This document shows, one piece after another, positions 35,612-46,872 of a DNA stretch of 64,000 nucleotides. Each line of letters starts with the position of its first letter. The first letter of the stretch is position 1. Made by a program: the position numbers and the translations under genes. The stretch spans positions 1,860,001 to 1,924,000 of the forward strand of contig JAETXT010000006.1 of assembly GCA_019188255.1 (NCBI GenBank), written 5' to 3'. This stretch comes from Verticillium longisporum (taxonomy: Eukaryota; Ascomycota; Sordariomycetes; Glomerellales; Plectosphaerellaceae). The notes beneath the pieces were generated by a model, which did not search any database, was not told the DNA's origin, and saw only the letters and a program-made list of their open reading frames with translations.

Positions 35612-36627
35612 CTACCTGTCGCGACCCAGCCGCTCCTCGTCATCCTCGACGAGCTCGTACGCCGGCCGGTGGACAATCTCGCCGCCGGCGCCCTCCTTCT
35701 TGAGGGCCGGGTTGGGCAGCGTGTCGTTGGTGCCGCCGAGGGAGGTGTATCCCTGATCGTAGAGGGAGCAGTACTCGACCTCCATGGCGCGGGTGAACTA
35801 GGCAGGTTAGCAGGCGTCGCTGGCCGTGGCATGCCGGTGCGTCCGAGGATGACGCAGGCAAGGAAGGGCATCGGGACAAGACTCACGCCCCAGATCTCGG
35901 TGTAGTGCCAGTCGACGACGGGATGCACGCGCATGAAGCGCGGCCAGTCGCCGTCGGTGAGGTCGAAGCTCGTCAGGTTTTCGCCGTGGGGGTCGGTGCG
36001 GCGGGTGCCGGCGAAGACGGCCTCGACGCTGGGGCGGGCGGCGAGGTAGGCGGCGAGGGCGGGCTTCATGGGGGCGGGGAGGGGGGCGAGGTCGAGGGCG
36101 TAGTGGGCGCACGAGGCCTCGACAAAGGCGTCGACCTCGGCAAAGGGGTGGCGCGCCAGGATGTAGACGGCCTGCAGGGTGGCGGGGTAGGGGGCGGCGG
36201 CCGACGTGCCCTGACGGCGGCGGGCGAGGGCGGCGAGGAGGAGGAGCAGCAGGACGAGGCAGTCCTTGCCGCCGTTGTAGGAGAGGGAGAGGCTGTCGGG
36301 GCTCGGGTAGCGGGCGAGGGCGTCGTCGATGACGGCGAGGGCGTCGCGGACGCGGGACTGGACGGCGCGCAGGACGTGGGGTGGTGTTGTCGTCGTCGTC
36401 GTCGCTTTCGCCGCTGCTGTGTCCGGGTCGAGGGCGAGGAGGGCGCTGACGCGGCGGTTGCAGTCTTCGGCGGCCTGCTGCAGCGTGCGGGCGTGCATTG
36501 AGCTGTGGCGGTCGAGGGCGGCGGCGACGGCCACCTTGGCGGGTGCTGGGGCGGGTTCGGGGAGCGGTGGTGATGCGCCGTTGATGGGGGCGTTGTGCGT
36601 CGTGGCCGAGGTCGCCGAGTGCGGCAT
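35612..36627 (-). CDS. fad1: FAD synthetase (FMN adenylyltransferase)
   Basis: Transfers AMP from ATP to FMN to make FAD. Two exons, 36627-35887 and 35797-35612, with an 89 bp intron (GTGAGT donor, CTAAC branch, CCTAG acceptor), give 308 aa. PAPS-reductase-like fold: the PP-loop SLSYNGGKDCLVLLLLL at about residues 112-128, then AVFAGTRRTDPHGENL and DWPRFMRVHPVVDWHYTEIW. After the intron come FTRAMEVEYCSLYDQGYTSL and GGTNDTLPNPAL, the invariant Fad1 C-terminal block. A reading that ignores the intron gives an Arg/Ser-rich artefact tail. Ala-rich and GC-rich N-terminal extension. The antisense frame 35905-36501 is a shadow of it. Confidence 0.95.
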
Positions 36628-37149
36628 TGTGCTTGTTGGAGTTGGAGTGTAGGGAAGAGTGTCTTAAGTGTCGCCAGAGAAGTCGAACAGCAGAAGCCTC
36701 GGCAGAATCCGAGGGGCACGGCGTAGAGCGTTGTCAAAGGAGCAGACGATGTCAGGCTGTCGTCAACTGAAGGCGCCGAGCATGGCTGTCACCGGCCGCG
36801 GCTGACACGGGACGAGGGGCACATTGGGGGGGGCAAGAGGGGAGGGGTCCGCTTAGGCCCTGGTCGTCTCAGCTTTTGAATTGAAAAGCTTTTAGAAAAT
36901 AGGTACCTAGCTGAAACGGTGCTAGCGGGCTATTACAGAAGTACCTCTAAGCCCCTATCTCTCTTACTTAATTTTTAATAATCGGAATAAGAATTTTCCA
37001 TTCTATACTAAATATCGCCCCCTCTCTATTAATTCTAATATATAATAAACTTAATTAATTCTATATTTCTATTATATAAATTTATATATATTTATTATAG
37101 AAATATTAACCTTAATTATAAGACTTAATATAGAGGGATTTATACTTAC

Positions 37150-37690
37150 TCTTAAGTAAATTATTATCGACCTTAACGATAAAATTAATCTATTTATTAA
37201 TAATAGAGAGGATACTCTATACGAAGACTCTAAACCTCTATTCTATATATTAGAAGAGCTAAAATATAATTAAAATAATAGGCTATTAGCTCGTTTAATA
37301 TAATACTTAGAAATTACTAAGTTTTTCCTTAAATATATATAATATTTAATAATTAAGGAAAAGCTCTTTATAATAAGTAATAAATAGATTATTATTAAAG
37401 CTATATTTAAGGAAATCCTACTTAATTTATAATTAATATATTCTATAGTAAAATTTATAGATTAGAAGCTTATTATAAAATATAATAACCTTTATATTAA
37501 ATATCGGAAAGTCCTCTTATTTATAGAAATATCTAGAATAATATATAATAATAAAATAAATAGGATATCGGCCTTAGATAAGAATTAGTTTACCTTTAAA
37601 TCGAAGAATATTAATATAGTTTAATTAAGAATTTAAGGCTTCCTATATATCGATTTACTCTTAAAGGTTATATAGCTAAGTTTATATATA
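37150..37690 (+). pseudogene. Possible RIP-inactivated Myb/SANT-like DNA-binding domain gene
   Basis: Reading through the stop codons, the plus-strand translation keeps the skeleton of the Myb/SANT-like domain of fungal DNA transposons. Fragments such as YNNLYIKYRKVLLFIEISRI, then a Phe-rich strand (FTFKSKNINIV) and GFLYIDLLLKVI follow the order of spacing helix, insertion loop and Leu-rich closing helix. Stops fall where CAA, CAG or TGG would be expected before RIP. Identification is by pattern only. Confidence 0.4.
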
Positions 37691-38639
37691 ATAAAGTAGA
37701 ATATCTTAAAGGTATAAGAATACTATTATTAATATAGATCTATTAAAGGCGAAAATAATATTAGAATATAAATTAAGAAATCGTAGATTAAGAGGCTAAA
37801 TAATATATAGGATCTAAGCTATAAAATAGAGACTTCTATTCTAAAAGTCGATCTTTTAAGCTTTAATTTACTTTCTTTAGCTTCTTTATTATCCTTATAG
37901 CGCTAATAGGGTAAAAAGTAAAATATAGCTAAATAGGAAATTATAAAAGCTATTAAAATAATTCGTAAAGGCTTAGATAAGCTAATAGCGCTTAAGGGTA
38001 AGGCGGTAATAGTATAAGTACTATTTACTTATAAATAGCTCTTTAGGAAAGATATTAGATTTAAGGGTTTTATAGATATAGGGGAATAGTTTTCTTATAA
38101 TCCCCTAAGGGTATTAACGTTTAACTACTTATTAAAGGGCTCTTAGCTATTATTCTTGAAGAGATTAAATATAATAAGCGATATAGTAAATAAGTAAATT
38201 AATATAAATAAAGTAATTAATTTAATATAAGAGGTAGTTTAATATTTAGATCTTAATTCTAAGCTAATAAATTCCTTATATTAGCTACTTTTAGAATAAT
38301 ATTAATAGAATCCTATATTTTAATTAATTTAAGATCTATATTTTTAATATCTTAATAGAATAGCTATCTAGTACTTAAGTTCTAACCTATTCTTATTACT
38401 AATTTAGATATTTATTCTCTCCTTCGCCCTTTCTATATTTATATTAATATTTCTAAGGCTATTTCTATTTTTAGAATTATTAATTTTATCTTATTCTATC
38501 TATAAGAAGTTCTAGAGACCTATTAGACTATATATAATATCGATTTATGTTTAGAATGAATATTCTAGGGGCCCTTTCCTTAATATCGTAAATATATACT
38601 TAAATACTCTAAAGATCCTAATATAGTCGTAGCTATAGG

Positions 38640-38905
38640 GACTAGTAATCTCTAATCTCAAATACTCAATTCAAGGTATTATATTAAGATACCCTCCCCT
38701 ATTAGGAGGGTAATAAATAATTCTCTATATATTATTCCTCCTAGTTATATAACTAGGAATCTCCCTAGCTAGTAATTATAGTTCCGTAATTACTATACTA
38801 TAATAGCCTAACGGTAATTACTATACTATAATTACTAAAGGGAATTACGTAATAGTAATTACTAATCCATAATTACGTAATAGGGTTATATAACTATCTA
38901 TCCGC
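38640..38905. repeat. Cluster of palindromes and short direct repeats inside the RIP block
   Basis: An 8-base inverted repeat TACCCTCC and GGAGGGTA (38690-38697 and 38705-38712), a perfect 20-base palindrome TCCTAGTTATATAACTAGGA (38739-38758), a 19-base direct repeat GTAATTACTATACTATAAT (38786-38804 and 38814-38832) and two copies of AATTACGTAATA. Could be the remains of an LTR or a transposon terminus. Confidence 0.7.
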
Positions 38906-41335
38906 TATACTTATAATAAATGCCCTACTATAAAAGCTATTATATCCTTATAAGCTCTACCCGTATTATAGTAGTTCTATATAAATATAAGACTACTAGC
39001 ATTCTTATAGGCTAGGCTAGGGGATTAGCATTAAAAGGTTAAATAAAGGAAATACGGGCTATAATAGGAATAAGGGATATATAAGGAAATAGATAATAAG
39101 GTATTATAATAGTAATATATAAAGAAATAGATAATAGAGTATTATAATAATAATATATAAGGAAATAGAATATAAAGGGGATATAATTAAAGTAACTATC
39201 TATAAGATTCTTAAATATATTAACTATATTACTTATCTTATATATAGTATCCTAGAAGACTACTATATCCGTAATCCTACCTATTACTTTTCAACTCTCG
39301 TATTACCCTCTATATCCTTTAGCGATAATTACGATAATAGGGATTATACTTATAACGAGTATAAGGGGTCCTTATAAGAATCGCTATAATTATTAGTATT
39401 AGATAGGCTTATCCTACTAGATAGTATTAATAGCCTAGTAGCTCTTAGTATTAAGTACTCCTTAATTATCGGGCTTATTACCGCCTAAGTAGATAACGTC
39501 CTCGATAGCTATGATATTACTATTAACCTCCTAATTAATAGTTCTAATATATATAAATACTAGCTTAATATTATAGAACTCGAAGAACTTAACTATATTA
39601 ATAAAGTAGAATACGTAATCCTTAAATAAAGGCTTATTATTATCCTTAAAGTATAAGCGGATCTTATTTATAATAGTAATTATATACTTATTAATAATAT
39701 TAATAATATTAATAGTAATCTATAAATAATCTCTAAGGCCTAGGATATACTAGATAGTAGTTATTAAGAGGCCTAATATAGTAATATTATCTATAATCTT
39801 ATTAATTAAGAATTAAATAATAAGCTTCGTAATTATAGCTAAAATAATAAAGGTTTCGTCTCCTTAATTAATAATAATAAAGCAGTAATTCTTAAATGTC
39901 TAGGTCTTTCCTCTATCGATAAGCTAGGCTTTAATATCTACTATAATACTTAGTATAGAGGTCTATATAATAGTATTAAACTTATTAATAATAATAGTAG
40001 ATAGGTTCTTAGTATTACTATTAATAATAATAATATAATAGCGCTTTCTAGGGGTATTAGTAATATTAATAGAGCTAATAAAGAGGTAATAAACGATATC
40101 TTCGTAATTAATATTAAAGGGGTTAGACTTCGAGGCTCTATACTTAGTAGCGCTCTTTATCGCTTCTATCTACTAGTTAATAATTATAAGTAATTCGGAG
40201 GTAGGGGTTATTATAATCTTAATAGCCTTAAGGGCTATCTTAAAATTACCCTCGATCTAGCTAATATTAATTATAAATTCCTCTATAGTTATCTAATTAA
40301 TATTAACGTTATAATAGCTTATAAAGATTATATAGAAAGCGATAGCTAGCTTCTTAATATTAATACTAAGGTTATTATAATTAATATTATAGGTAATAAT
40401 AAGTATAAAGGCTATTATTATAATATAATTATTACTATTACAATTATAATAGCTACCTATAATACTAGTAATTCTAAGTATAAGCTAGCTAGGAGTACTA
40501 TTCTCTAGTTACTTAAAGATACTATAATTAAGGACCTTAGATACGAAGCTAATATCGATAAACTTATTATAATCTATAGTATTAATAAATAATTAATTAA
40601 ATAGATAGTAAAGCTAGGCTATTCTAGGATAGATAGTTTTAAGTTTAGGGATAAGGAGTAGGTTAATAATAAGATTATTAAAGCTATAGTCTATAAGCTA
40701 TATCTACTATTTAATAATAGCTAGGTAGGTTAGTCTTTTATTAATATAATTTAGCTAAGGGAAAATAGTATAAATATCCTTAGCCTCTTCCTTTATAATT
40801 AATTAGCTTATAATAATACTAGTATAGACTATTCTATTAATAGTATTATTTACTAAATTAAGGAAGCTATACTTAATAGCCCTTTATCTATAATCCTTCT
40901 AGGTAGCTTTATTCTTATATCCCTATATATTTAGAAATCCCTAAGACTTAGAATAAACGGTCTTAGTTAAGTCTTCTCTACTAAAAAGCTCTAATAAGCG
41001 GAGATATCTAGTAAGTATAAAATATTAATACTTTCGGACGCTTATATTATAATATTCTAAGTAGAATGCTATATCTTAGGATAGTATTAATAAGGTCGGG
41101 TATAATATAATATAGAAGGTTATTATAGGGAAGTCGGGCTATAATATTCGCTTAATAATTTAAGTAATTATAATAATATTATAATTATAAGGTTCTTAAG
41201 TATTTACTATTTAATAGCGATTATAGTATTAGGTATTTATAATAGATATATAGTAAGGGAATATTATAATTAGGAGGTTATAATAAATAAGAATAGAATA
41301 ATTTAGGGCTTAAACTTAGTAATAATTACTACCAG

Positions 41336-41897
41336 TATGTGATTCCTTGTGGGATTGCCGCCTGTTTTGGCAGGCAGGCACTGCCATTCTGGGAAGGGTT
41401 TCCATGGCATGGAAGCTACTCACACTGAGTCAGCCGAACGGTCGCTTTCCTGAAACGGGCTTCAATCTCACCGCCTACTCAATTGATTTATGGCCTTCCG
41501 TCCAAATTCAGGTCCCTGAACTTGACTTTTCTCCACCGCTTGCCTATATGGGCCAGGTCCTTCAACTCGGCCCTGAGCTACAGTTCATCATCCGTTTTGG
41601 AACAAACGGTCAGATGTCTGCTCAGCCTCCGTCTTTCATCTCTCCTTCTTCACGTCTGATCGCCTCTGGTGCATTCATTGAAGCCTTATTCCAATTTTGG
41701 TGCTCACTGTGTCTTGGTCCGTGATTAAGGTCCTTTAATCCCCTTTCCCGCTCGTGCTTCATTGCCGGTGCTCCCTGATCATATTGGTGTTTAGTATCTG
41801 CTGGCTGCTTCCTCACTATTCTGCTTCTTATCTTCTTCACGCTGTTCTTTACATTAGCGCCCATCGTTTTCAATCTTGAACCCATTGGAACTATCCT
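41336..41897. other. Spacer between the RIP block and the DUF3435 gene
   Basis: Composition returns abruptly to normal at about 41335. About 560 bases follow, with a 125-codon frame at 41347-41724 whose translation I do not recognise. It probably includes the promoter of the next gene. Confidence 0.5.
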
Positions 41898-44505
41898 ATG
41901 CCTCCAGTCTCCAAAGTGCCACGACGGGCTATGCAGCGACGAAATGTTCGCCGCAACAAAACCTCCACTGGGAGGACAGAACCGATTACTCAGGCCCCCT
42001 ACGCTCTACTAAGCCCCGCAGAAGCACCGGGTCTTAATCGCGACGAAAATGAGACAGACGGCCAAGATTCGGAATTCGACGGCGGAGCTGATTTCGATGG
42101 AGATTATGATGGCGATTATGGCCTTCAGCCAAGGAAATCACGCAGAAGGGCATGGTCGAAGCCTGTGAAGTCAACTCGGTCTGCTCCCGTGGGGCACCAG
42201 GTATCGAACTTGGACGTTGATTCAAGCACAGAGTCTGATTCTGATGCCGAGAGTTTTGCTGAGTCGGGATACTTCTCTGGCGAGGGAGATCCGGACGATT
42301 TTGCTGGGTTTTACAGCAGCCTCATCGCTCAATATGCAGAGGAGGGTCCGATCATGGCCAACCATGGCGCAAATACCAAAAGAATGACCCGTCCGGAGGA
42401 GAGACGATGGATCGAGTACGTTATTGGCCCCCATGTCTTTGATCAATTGCTCAAATTCTGTCAGGTTCTGCCGAGCTGCCAAGTTGGAACAGAAAGAGTC
42501 CATGGAGGCATGCAAGGCCTCCATTTTCAAAGCCTACCTGTTCTGGAGAACGAGAAACTCTAGAATCAAGAAAGAGTCGTCGATTATGACGTATTGGAAT
42601 GTTCTCAGCATGGTATATGCCGAGAGGACCAAACGCTACATGGATGGCGGTGTTCTTTACGACATGGGCAATGTGATTCCTCCTACCTGCTTCCTGACTG
42701 CTTCAAGATACTAACACGAGCGCTAGTGGATCCACACTTCCCTCACACCTGAATTTGATTTGGATACATCCAAGAAAGAAAAGTCCGGCCTCTTCGTCGA
42801 AGACTTGGACCTGATCCTCCACTATCACTTTGTCCGCGACGAAGAACTCTATACACACGAAAGATTGCGTGTTCAACTCGCACTGATCCTCATCATCGCT
42901 GGCGCCACCGCCACAAGGCCAGATGCGCTGATTGGTAAAGTGCTGTACAAGCACATCGAGTTCCAGCTCTTTCCTCCCGCTGCCGAAGGGCAGCGTCCGC
43001 GCCTTGGACTGATGTGGAACTTGGAACACGTCAAAAGATCTGCCGGGGTATCAGAGAAAAAAGTGTTTGGCTTTCACGAAGAAGACACACTCCTGCATGA
43101 TCCAGTACTTCATACATTAGCATTGGCGTTTGCCGATGACGCGTTTCTGAATGGGTTCTCTGGGCCCGAACAAATTTACGATCTAGCCGTTCCGCTGCAG
43201 TCGGACCGGCTGCGGCTTTGTGGAAGAAAGATTGGGCTGAGCGTCCAATATTCCGCACCACGGAAGGTCTTCATATGGCTATTGACAAAGCCCTCACGTA
43301 CTGCAAAACTCGCGGGCATTTGATACGACTCGGTCGAGCACTGGGGTATGCGAAGAAGCTTGAATTTTACGACCTTCGTCGTGGCTCTGGAAAGAAGTTG
43401 AATGGTATGACCACGCCGCAGAATAGTGGGAATCCTACTGACAGCATGCAGAGGCGCTCACTCCAGAGGAGCGGAATAAGTCCATGGGACACCGGCTGGG
43501 GGACTCGTCCACTTACGTACAATATTACATGGGTGATTTCATTGGTTCCGATAACCAGTCCATTGTGTTTGGGAGCGACCTACAAACGGACTTGATTCAC
43601 CTCATGAGCCGCTTACAGCGCCATGGCGATGCCCCGACAAGACTGACTGACGATCAGAAACTGGAAATTCAAGATGACCCCAAACTAGCGAGGTACCTCC
43701 AGAAACGGGGAAGAGCTATGGAAAGTTTCAAATTGGAAGGCTATCGTTCGTACGCAGCTGCAAAAGACACTGCCGCCGGAAGAAAGTACAGCATCTATCG
43801 AAAAAGGCCGAAAGCCTAAGGAAAACATTGACAGCCCGCCGCCTGGACCGTGCGATTAGGGAGTTCCATGATACCATTCATGCCAAGGAGGTTGACCGAC
43901 AGATTCAGGGAACGAAGCCGGATGCGGAGCTGTTGGCACTCTCGGAGACCGATTACGAGCTTCGGGAAAGAGCCGAAGTAGCGCGCCTATTCTCCCAAGC
44001 CGCAGATGTGTCGAACAGAGAAGAGCTCCATCAACTACGACTCAAGCTCATTGTGGCACTCTCTGATCTCGGCAAACGGCGTGAGAGCCCGTGTCGTCGC
44101 CAAGCACGACAAAGTGCATCTGGGACTACTTCAAGGTCGGCAAAGATCTCCGTTGATGATCGACTCAAACCTGTTTTGCGAACTTCGTCGAAGTCAACAA
44201 TCGGTATCTCCAGAGGCCCAAAACATTCGACAGATTTCAAACCTCTGGACCAGCAGCAGGATCTGCACGTTTGTCCCTTTTGCAAATGGGAGGATGCAGA
44301 AGTTGGGACAAACCAACGGGAAAAGACATGGCGCATCGACAGTTTGGGAAGGCACATCCGCTGTGTGCATCTTGAAAAGCTGAGTATACCTTTTATGTGT
44401 CCGTATAGTGGATGCCAGTCGGTGCTAGGGACCGCGGAACACTTCACAAGTCATACCGCAAGGGAGCACAGGGTCTTTCTGCCATCATCAGTTGTTCTAG
44501 GGTAG
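41898..44505 (+). CDS. DUF3435 tyrosine-recombinase-like protein with C-terminal C2H2 zinc fingers, two apparent frameshifts
   Basis: Four exons: 41898-42415, 42465-42672, 42727-43404 and 43452-44505, with introns of 49, 54 and 47 bp. Key family blocks: KKESSIMTYWNVLSMVYAER, LTPEFDLDTSKKEKSGLFVE and DLILHYHFVRDEELYTHERL. Tyrosine-recombinase signature residues: Arg in TATRPDAL (42916), YDLRRGSGKKLN (43368-43403), MGH (43484-43492) and Tyr in TYVQYYMGDF. The C-terminus holds CPFCKWEDAEVG...RHIRCVH and CPYSGCQ...FTSHTAREH. Frame breaks at the T3 run 43217-43219 and the A5 run 43801-43805; one added base at each restores the reading. PF11917 proteins include the captain recombinases of Starship elements. 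Whether this copy is a captain or a dispersed relative is open. It lies just right of the RIP block and faces the gene-poor island. Confidence 0.75.
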
Positions 44506-44731
44506 CCTCGACGAAGGAGAACTATCTAGGGCTTGTTCAAGTCTATGAGATGTTGTCGATAAGATCCGAGGCGTGCGTCATGTGCCACTCGGGCTGGCCG
44601 GCTTGAAAGTATTCAATCAAAACCAATCGCGACATTCTCTATGAAATGTGTTGCAATAGAATTAATTGCTGACATGTCTGCTCGCAACATATGAAGTTTG
44701 TGAACAAAGTAGGGATTCCACTGTCGCCGGT

Positions 44732-45691
44732 TTAAACGTTCAAAGTGCCTCGAAGCCCTCCATCGGAGCCACGATCGAGAAGCTCCAGCCCATTCGAAAA
44801 GACTACGGGCCTCTTGATCCACCACGCCCTGACAGCTTGGAAATGTCGACTTGAAAAAGTCCATATCTCCGTGCAACCATCATGTAGGGCAAAGACTGCG
44901 GAGGTAATCTAGTCGCGTGTCAGCGAGGCTTGCGCCATTGTGTGCGAGCCTTACAGATGGTATCGCAAGCTTGAGAATAGGATGACTAGCCGAAGTATTC
45001 GTTTCATTCCAAACTAGGGCACATGCCAACACCAAAGCCCCCGTCGATAGTGCCTGGATTGAAAAGTGTCCTGCCAACTTGTAAATCCCTGGGGTATTAC
45101 GCAAGGTGTTGCCGCCCGGTCTCCCCTCTGTGCCCCTGGCTTCCCAGATGAGAAGTAGCCATTGCGTGGCCATGTAGAAACGAAATATGCCGGCTCCGGT
45201 GACAAATATCGTGCGGCCAGTCGTTTGATTCTCTATCAGCAGAATGCCTAGCAGCGATATAGAGGAGCAAGGGACCAAAACGCAGGCTAGGACGAGCGGA
45301 TGGAACGCCCGCCGAGTTCGATACCAAGAACCGCCCATCCAAAAACACTACAGCTGTTAGCTGCACGGTATTTAGAGATGTGAAGGACTCTTACCTGTCC
45401 TGTCATGCTGAGAACTACCAGCGACCCAGATACAATTAGCGGTCGAGACCCGTGTCCGACTTGTGAAGCTACTCCGAGCGCGAGAGCGACAGAGAAGACA
45501 GCAAAACCATGAATGAGGGCGAGAAGCACAAAAACGTGGTGATAGATCGTACTCAGAGGTTGCATTGGGCCTGGGACACTAGGGCCCTTCTTGTAAATTT
45601 GATAGAGGGAACAGAGTCGAAGAATGGAGGCACCAACATTGGTCCAACATGAGATATGGGAGGTTATGTGAATAAAGTCACTAGAAATCAT
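44732..45691 (-). CDS. Multi-pass integral membrane protein of unknown function
   Basis: Three exons: 45691-45395, 45347-44955 and 44908-44732, with 47 and 46 bp introns (GTAAGA and GTAAGG donors; CTGAC branch in the second), give 288 aa. About six or seven hydrophobic segments can be seen: VFVLLALIHGFAVFSVALAL, PLIVSGSLVVLSM, PLVLACVLVPCSSISLLGIL, IFRFYMATQWLLLIW, IQALSTGALVLACALVW and ITSAVFALHDGCTEIWTF. It looks like the fungal family of seven-helix proteins of unknown role (DUF7702-like), but I cannot confirm it. Without the second intron the protein would end earlier, at 44880. An upstream exon could exist, since the start has no preceding features that fix it. Located in the accessory island beside the recombinase gene. 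Confidence 0.6.
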
Positions 45692-46385
45692 CTTGAATAA
45701 GTTTTACGAGTTTTGATCATCCTCCCAATGCTTCTTTGATTTTTGGGCTGCTGGTTTATATGTACAGAATGACTAGGAGTGCTACAGAACACTACGAAGC
45801 ACTTCTAACAACCGCTCAGAGCTGGAAATTAGCTTGTTGCTAGACCTGTCGACACTCAGCTGAGCATGAACCAGAGACTACCTTGCCTGTATGTGAAAGA
45901 TCCAATGCAGTTGATCGTCACCGCCACGTAACTCAGCAGCTTACATGGGTGCCAGCCGGCAAGGCAAACTCGAAGGAGATCCTTGCTCTGACTTGCCATG
46001 ATTCCCTTGAAAGAGATTAGAAAGAGGTGGAACGAGGGGTGAGGGACAGTAGAGCAACACTAGGGTGTCGAGATAGGGGCGGTCTTGTCAACTTCGGGCA
46101 AGGGAGTGGTACTCCAACGGTCTGCATCGCATGACGGACGGCCGACTCGGTACTTAGGCTTTCCGTCTCATCCTAGGCCTTCTGCGCTGCTCCACACGCA
46201 CCTGAAGTAATGGCTGAGAGGAAATGGGAGGGTCGGGAAACTCGTCAAGGCTGTACAGTAGCTCCAGGCGCGGTGGCCGTTCCAGGCGCATTTTCAGGGG
46301 TCAGGGAGCCATTGCCGATACTTCCTCGTCTGAGTATGCCCAGCCTTGATGGACCAACAAGAGGATGAGGGAAATCCTTGACTGG

Positions 46386-46396
46386 ATATATAAAGG
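46386..46396 (+). promoter_or_regulatory. TATA-box-like element
   Basis: ATATATAAAGG lies immediately before a pyrimidine-rich tract, an arrangement common in fungal core promoters. It faces the acetyltransferase gene that starts at about 46873. Confidence 0.45.
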
Positions 46397-46735
46397 CCTC
46401 CCTCTCCTTCTCTTCAGCCTCTTTCCTATCTCTTCCTCTTCATTCTCTCCTCTCCATCCTCTCTTCTCTATCCTCTCTTCTCTATCCTCTCCTCTCCATC
46501 CCCTTCTCTTCAGTCTCTCCTCTCCATCTCCTCTTCTTCATCCTCTCCTTCTTATCCTCCCCTCTTCATGCACTCTTCTCCATCCCCTTCTCTCCAGTCG
46601 CTCCTCTCCATCTCCTCTTCTTCATCCTATCTTTTTACCCTCCACTCTTTATCCTCTCCTCTCCACCCCCTCCTCTTTATCCTCTTCTTTTCATCACCTC
46701 TTCTTCATCACCTTCTCTTTATCCTACACTTTCAT
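46396..46735 (+). repeat. Polypyrimidine minisatellite-like tract
   Basis: About 340 bases of TCCTCTCCATC- and CTTCTTCATC-type units, nearly only C and T on the plus strand. A longer segment beginning CATCCCCTTCTCT is repeated with an 83-base offset (46498 and 46581). Frames through it (Ser/Leu/Pro-rich) are not genes. Confidence 0.85.
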
Positions 46736-46872
46736 TGTTGGTTAGCTGCGATACAACCTCTGTTGCCTTACCCTAATCGCTAGAGTTCGATCTGTCCCAA
46801 CACGCGCAAGATTTATAACTTCTATTCGCATACTCCTTTTCAGGTGGGCGTCGAAGATTGCCGTGCGAAGGA

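Larger units (their letters stand above)
36886..41335. mobile_element. RIP-degraded repeat block (AT-rich transposon relics)
   Basis: About 4.4 kb of very AT-rich, TA-rich sequence between GC-balanced flanks. The dinucleotides CA and TG are almost missing: I counted only about ten in the whole stretch. Isolated C and G remain in CG, CC, GC and GG contexts. This is what repeat-induced point mutation (CpA to TpA on both strands) leaves. No frame of 60 codons is open on either strand. It must once have been repeated DNA. At least two elements may be present: a Myb/SANT-like gene relic at about 37150-37690, and a repeat-rich segment at 38640-38900 that resembles a terminal or LTR region, followed by about 2.4 kb that I cannot assign. 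Confidence 0.93.
45692..46872. other. Intergenic region with TATA element and CT-rich tract
   Basis: About 1.2 kb. The left 650 bases hold nothing recognisable. At 46386-46396 there is a strong TATA-like sequence (ATATATAAAGG), and from 46396 to about 46735 an almost pure pyrimidine tract. Together they look like the promoter and leader of the acetyltransferase gene. Confidence 0.55.

Noticed and set aside
46365..46783. Open frames rich in Ser, Leu and Pro
   Set aside because: They come from the pyrimidine repeat, which is open in all three frames.
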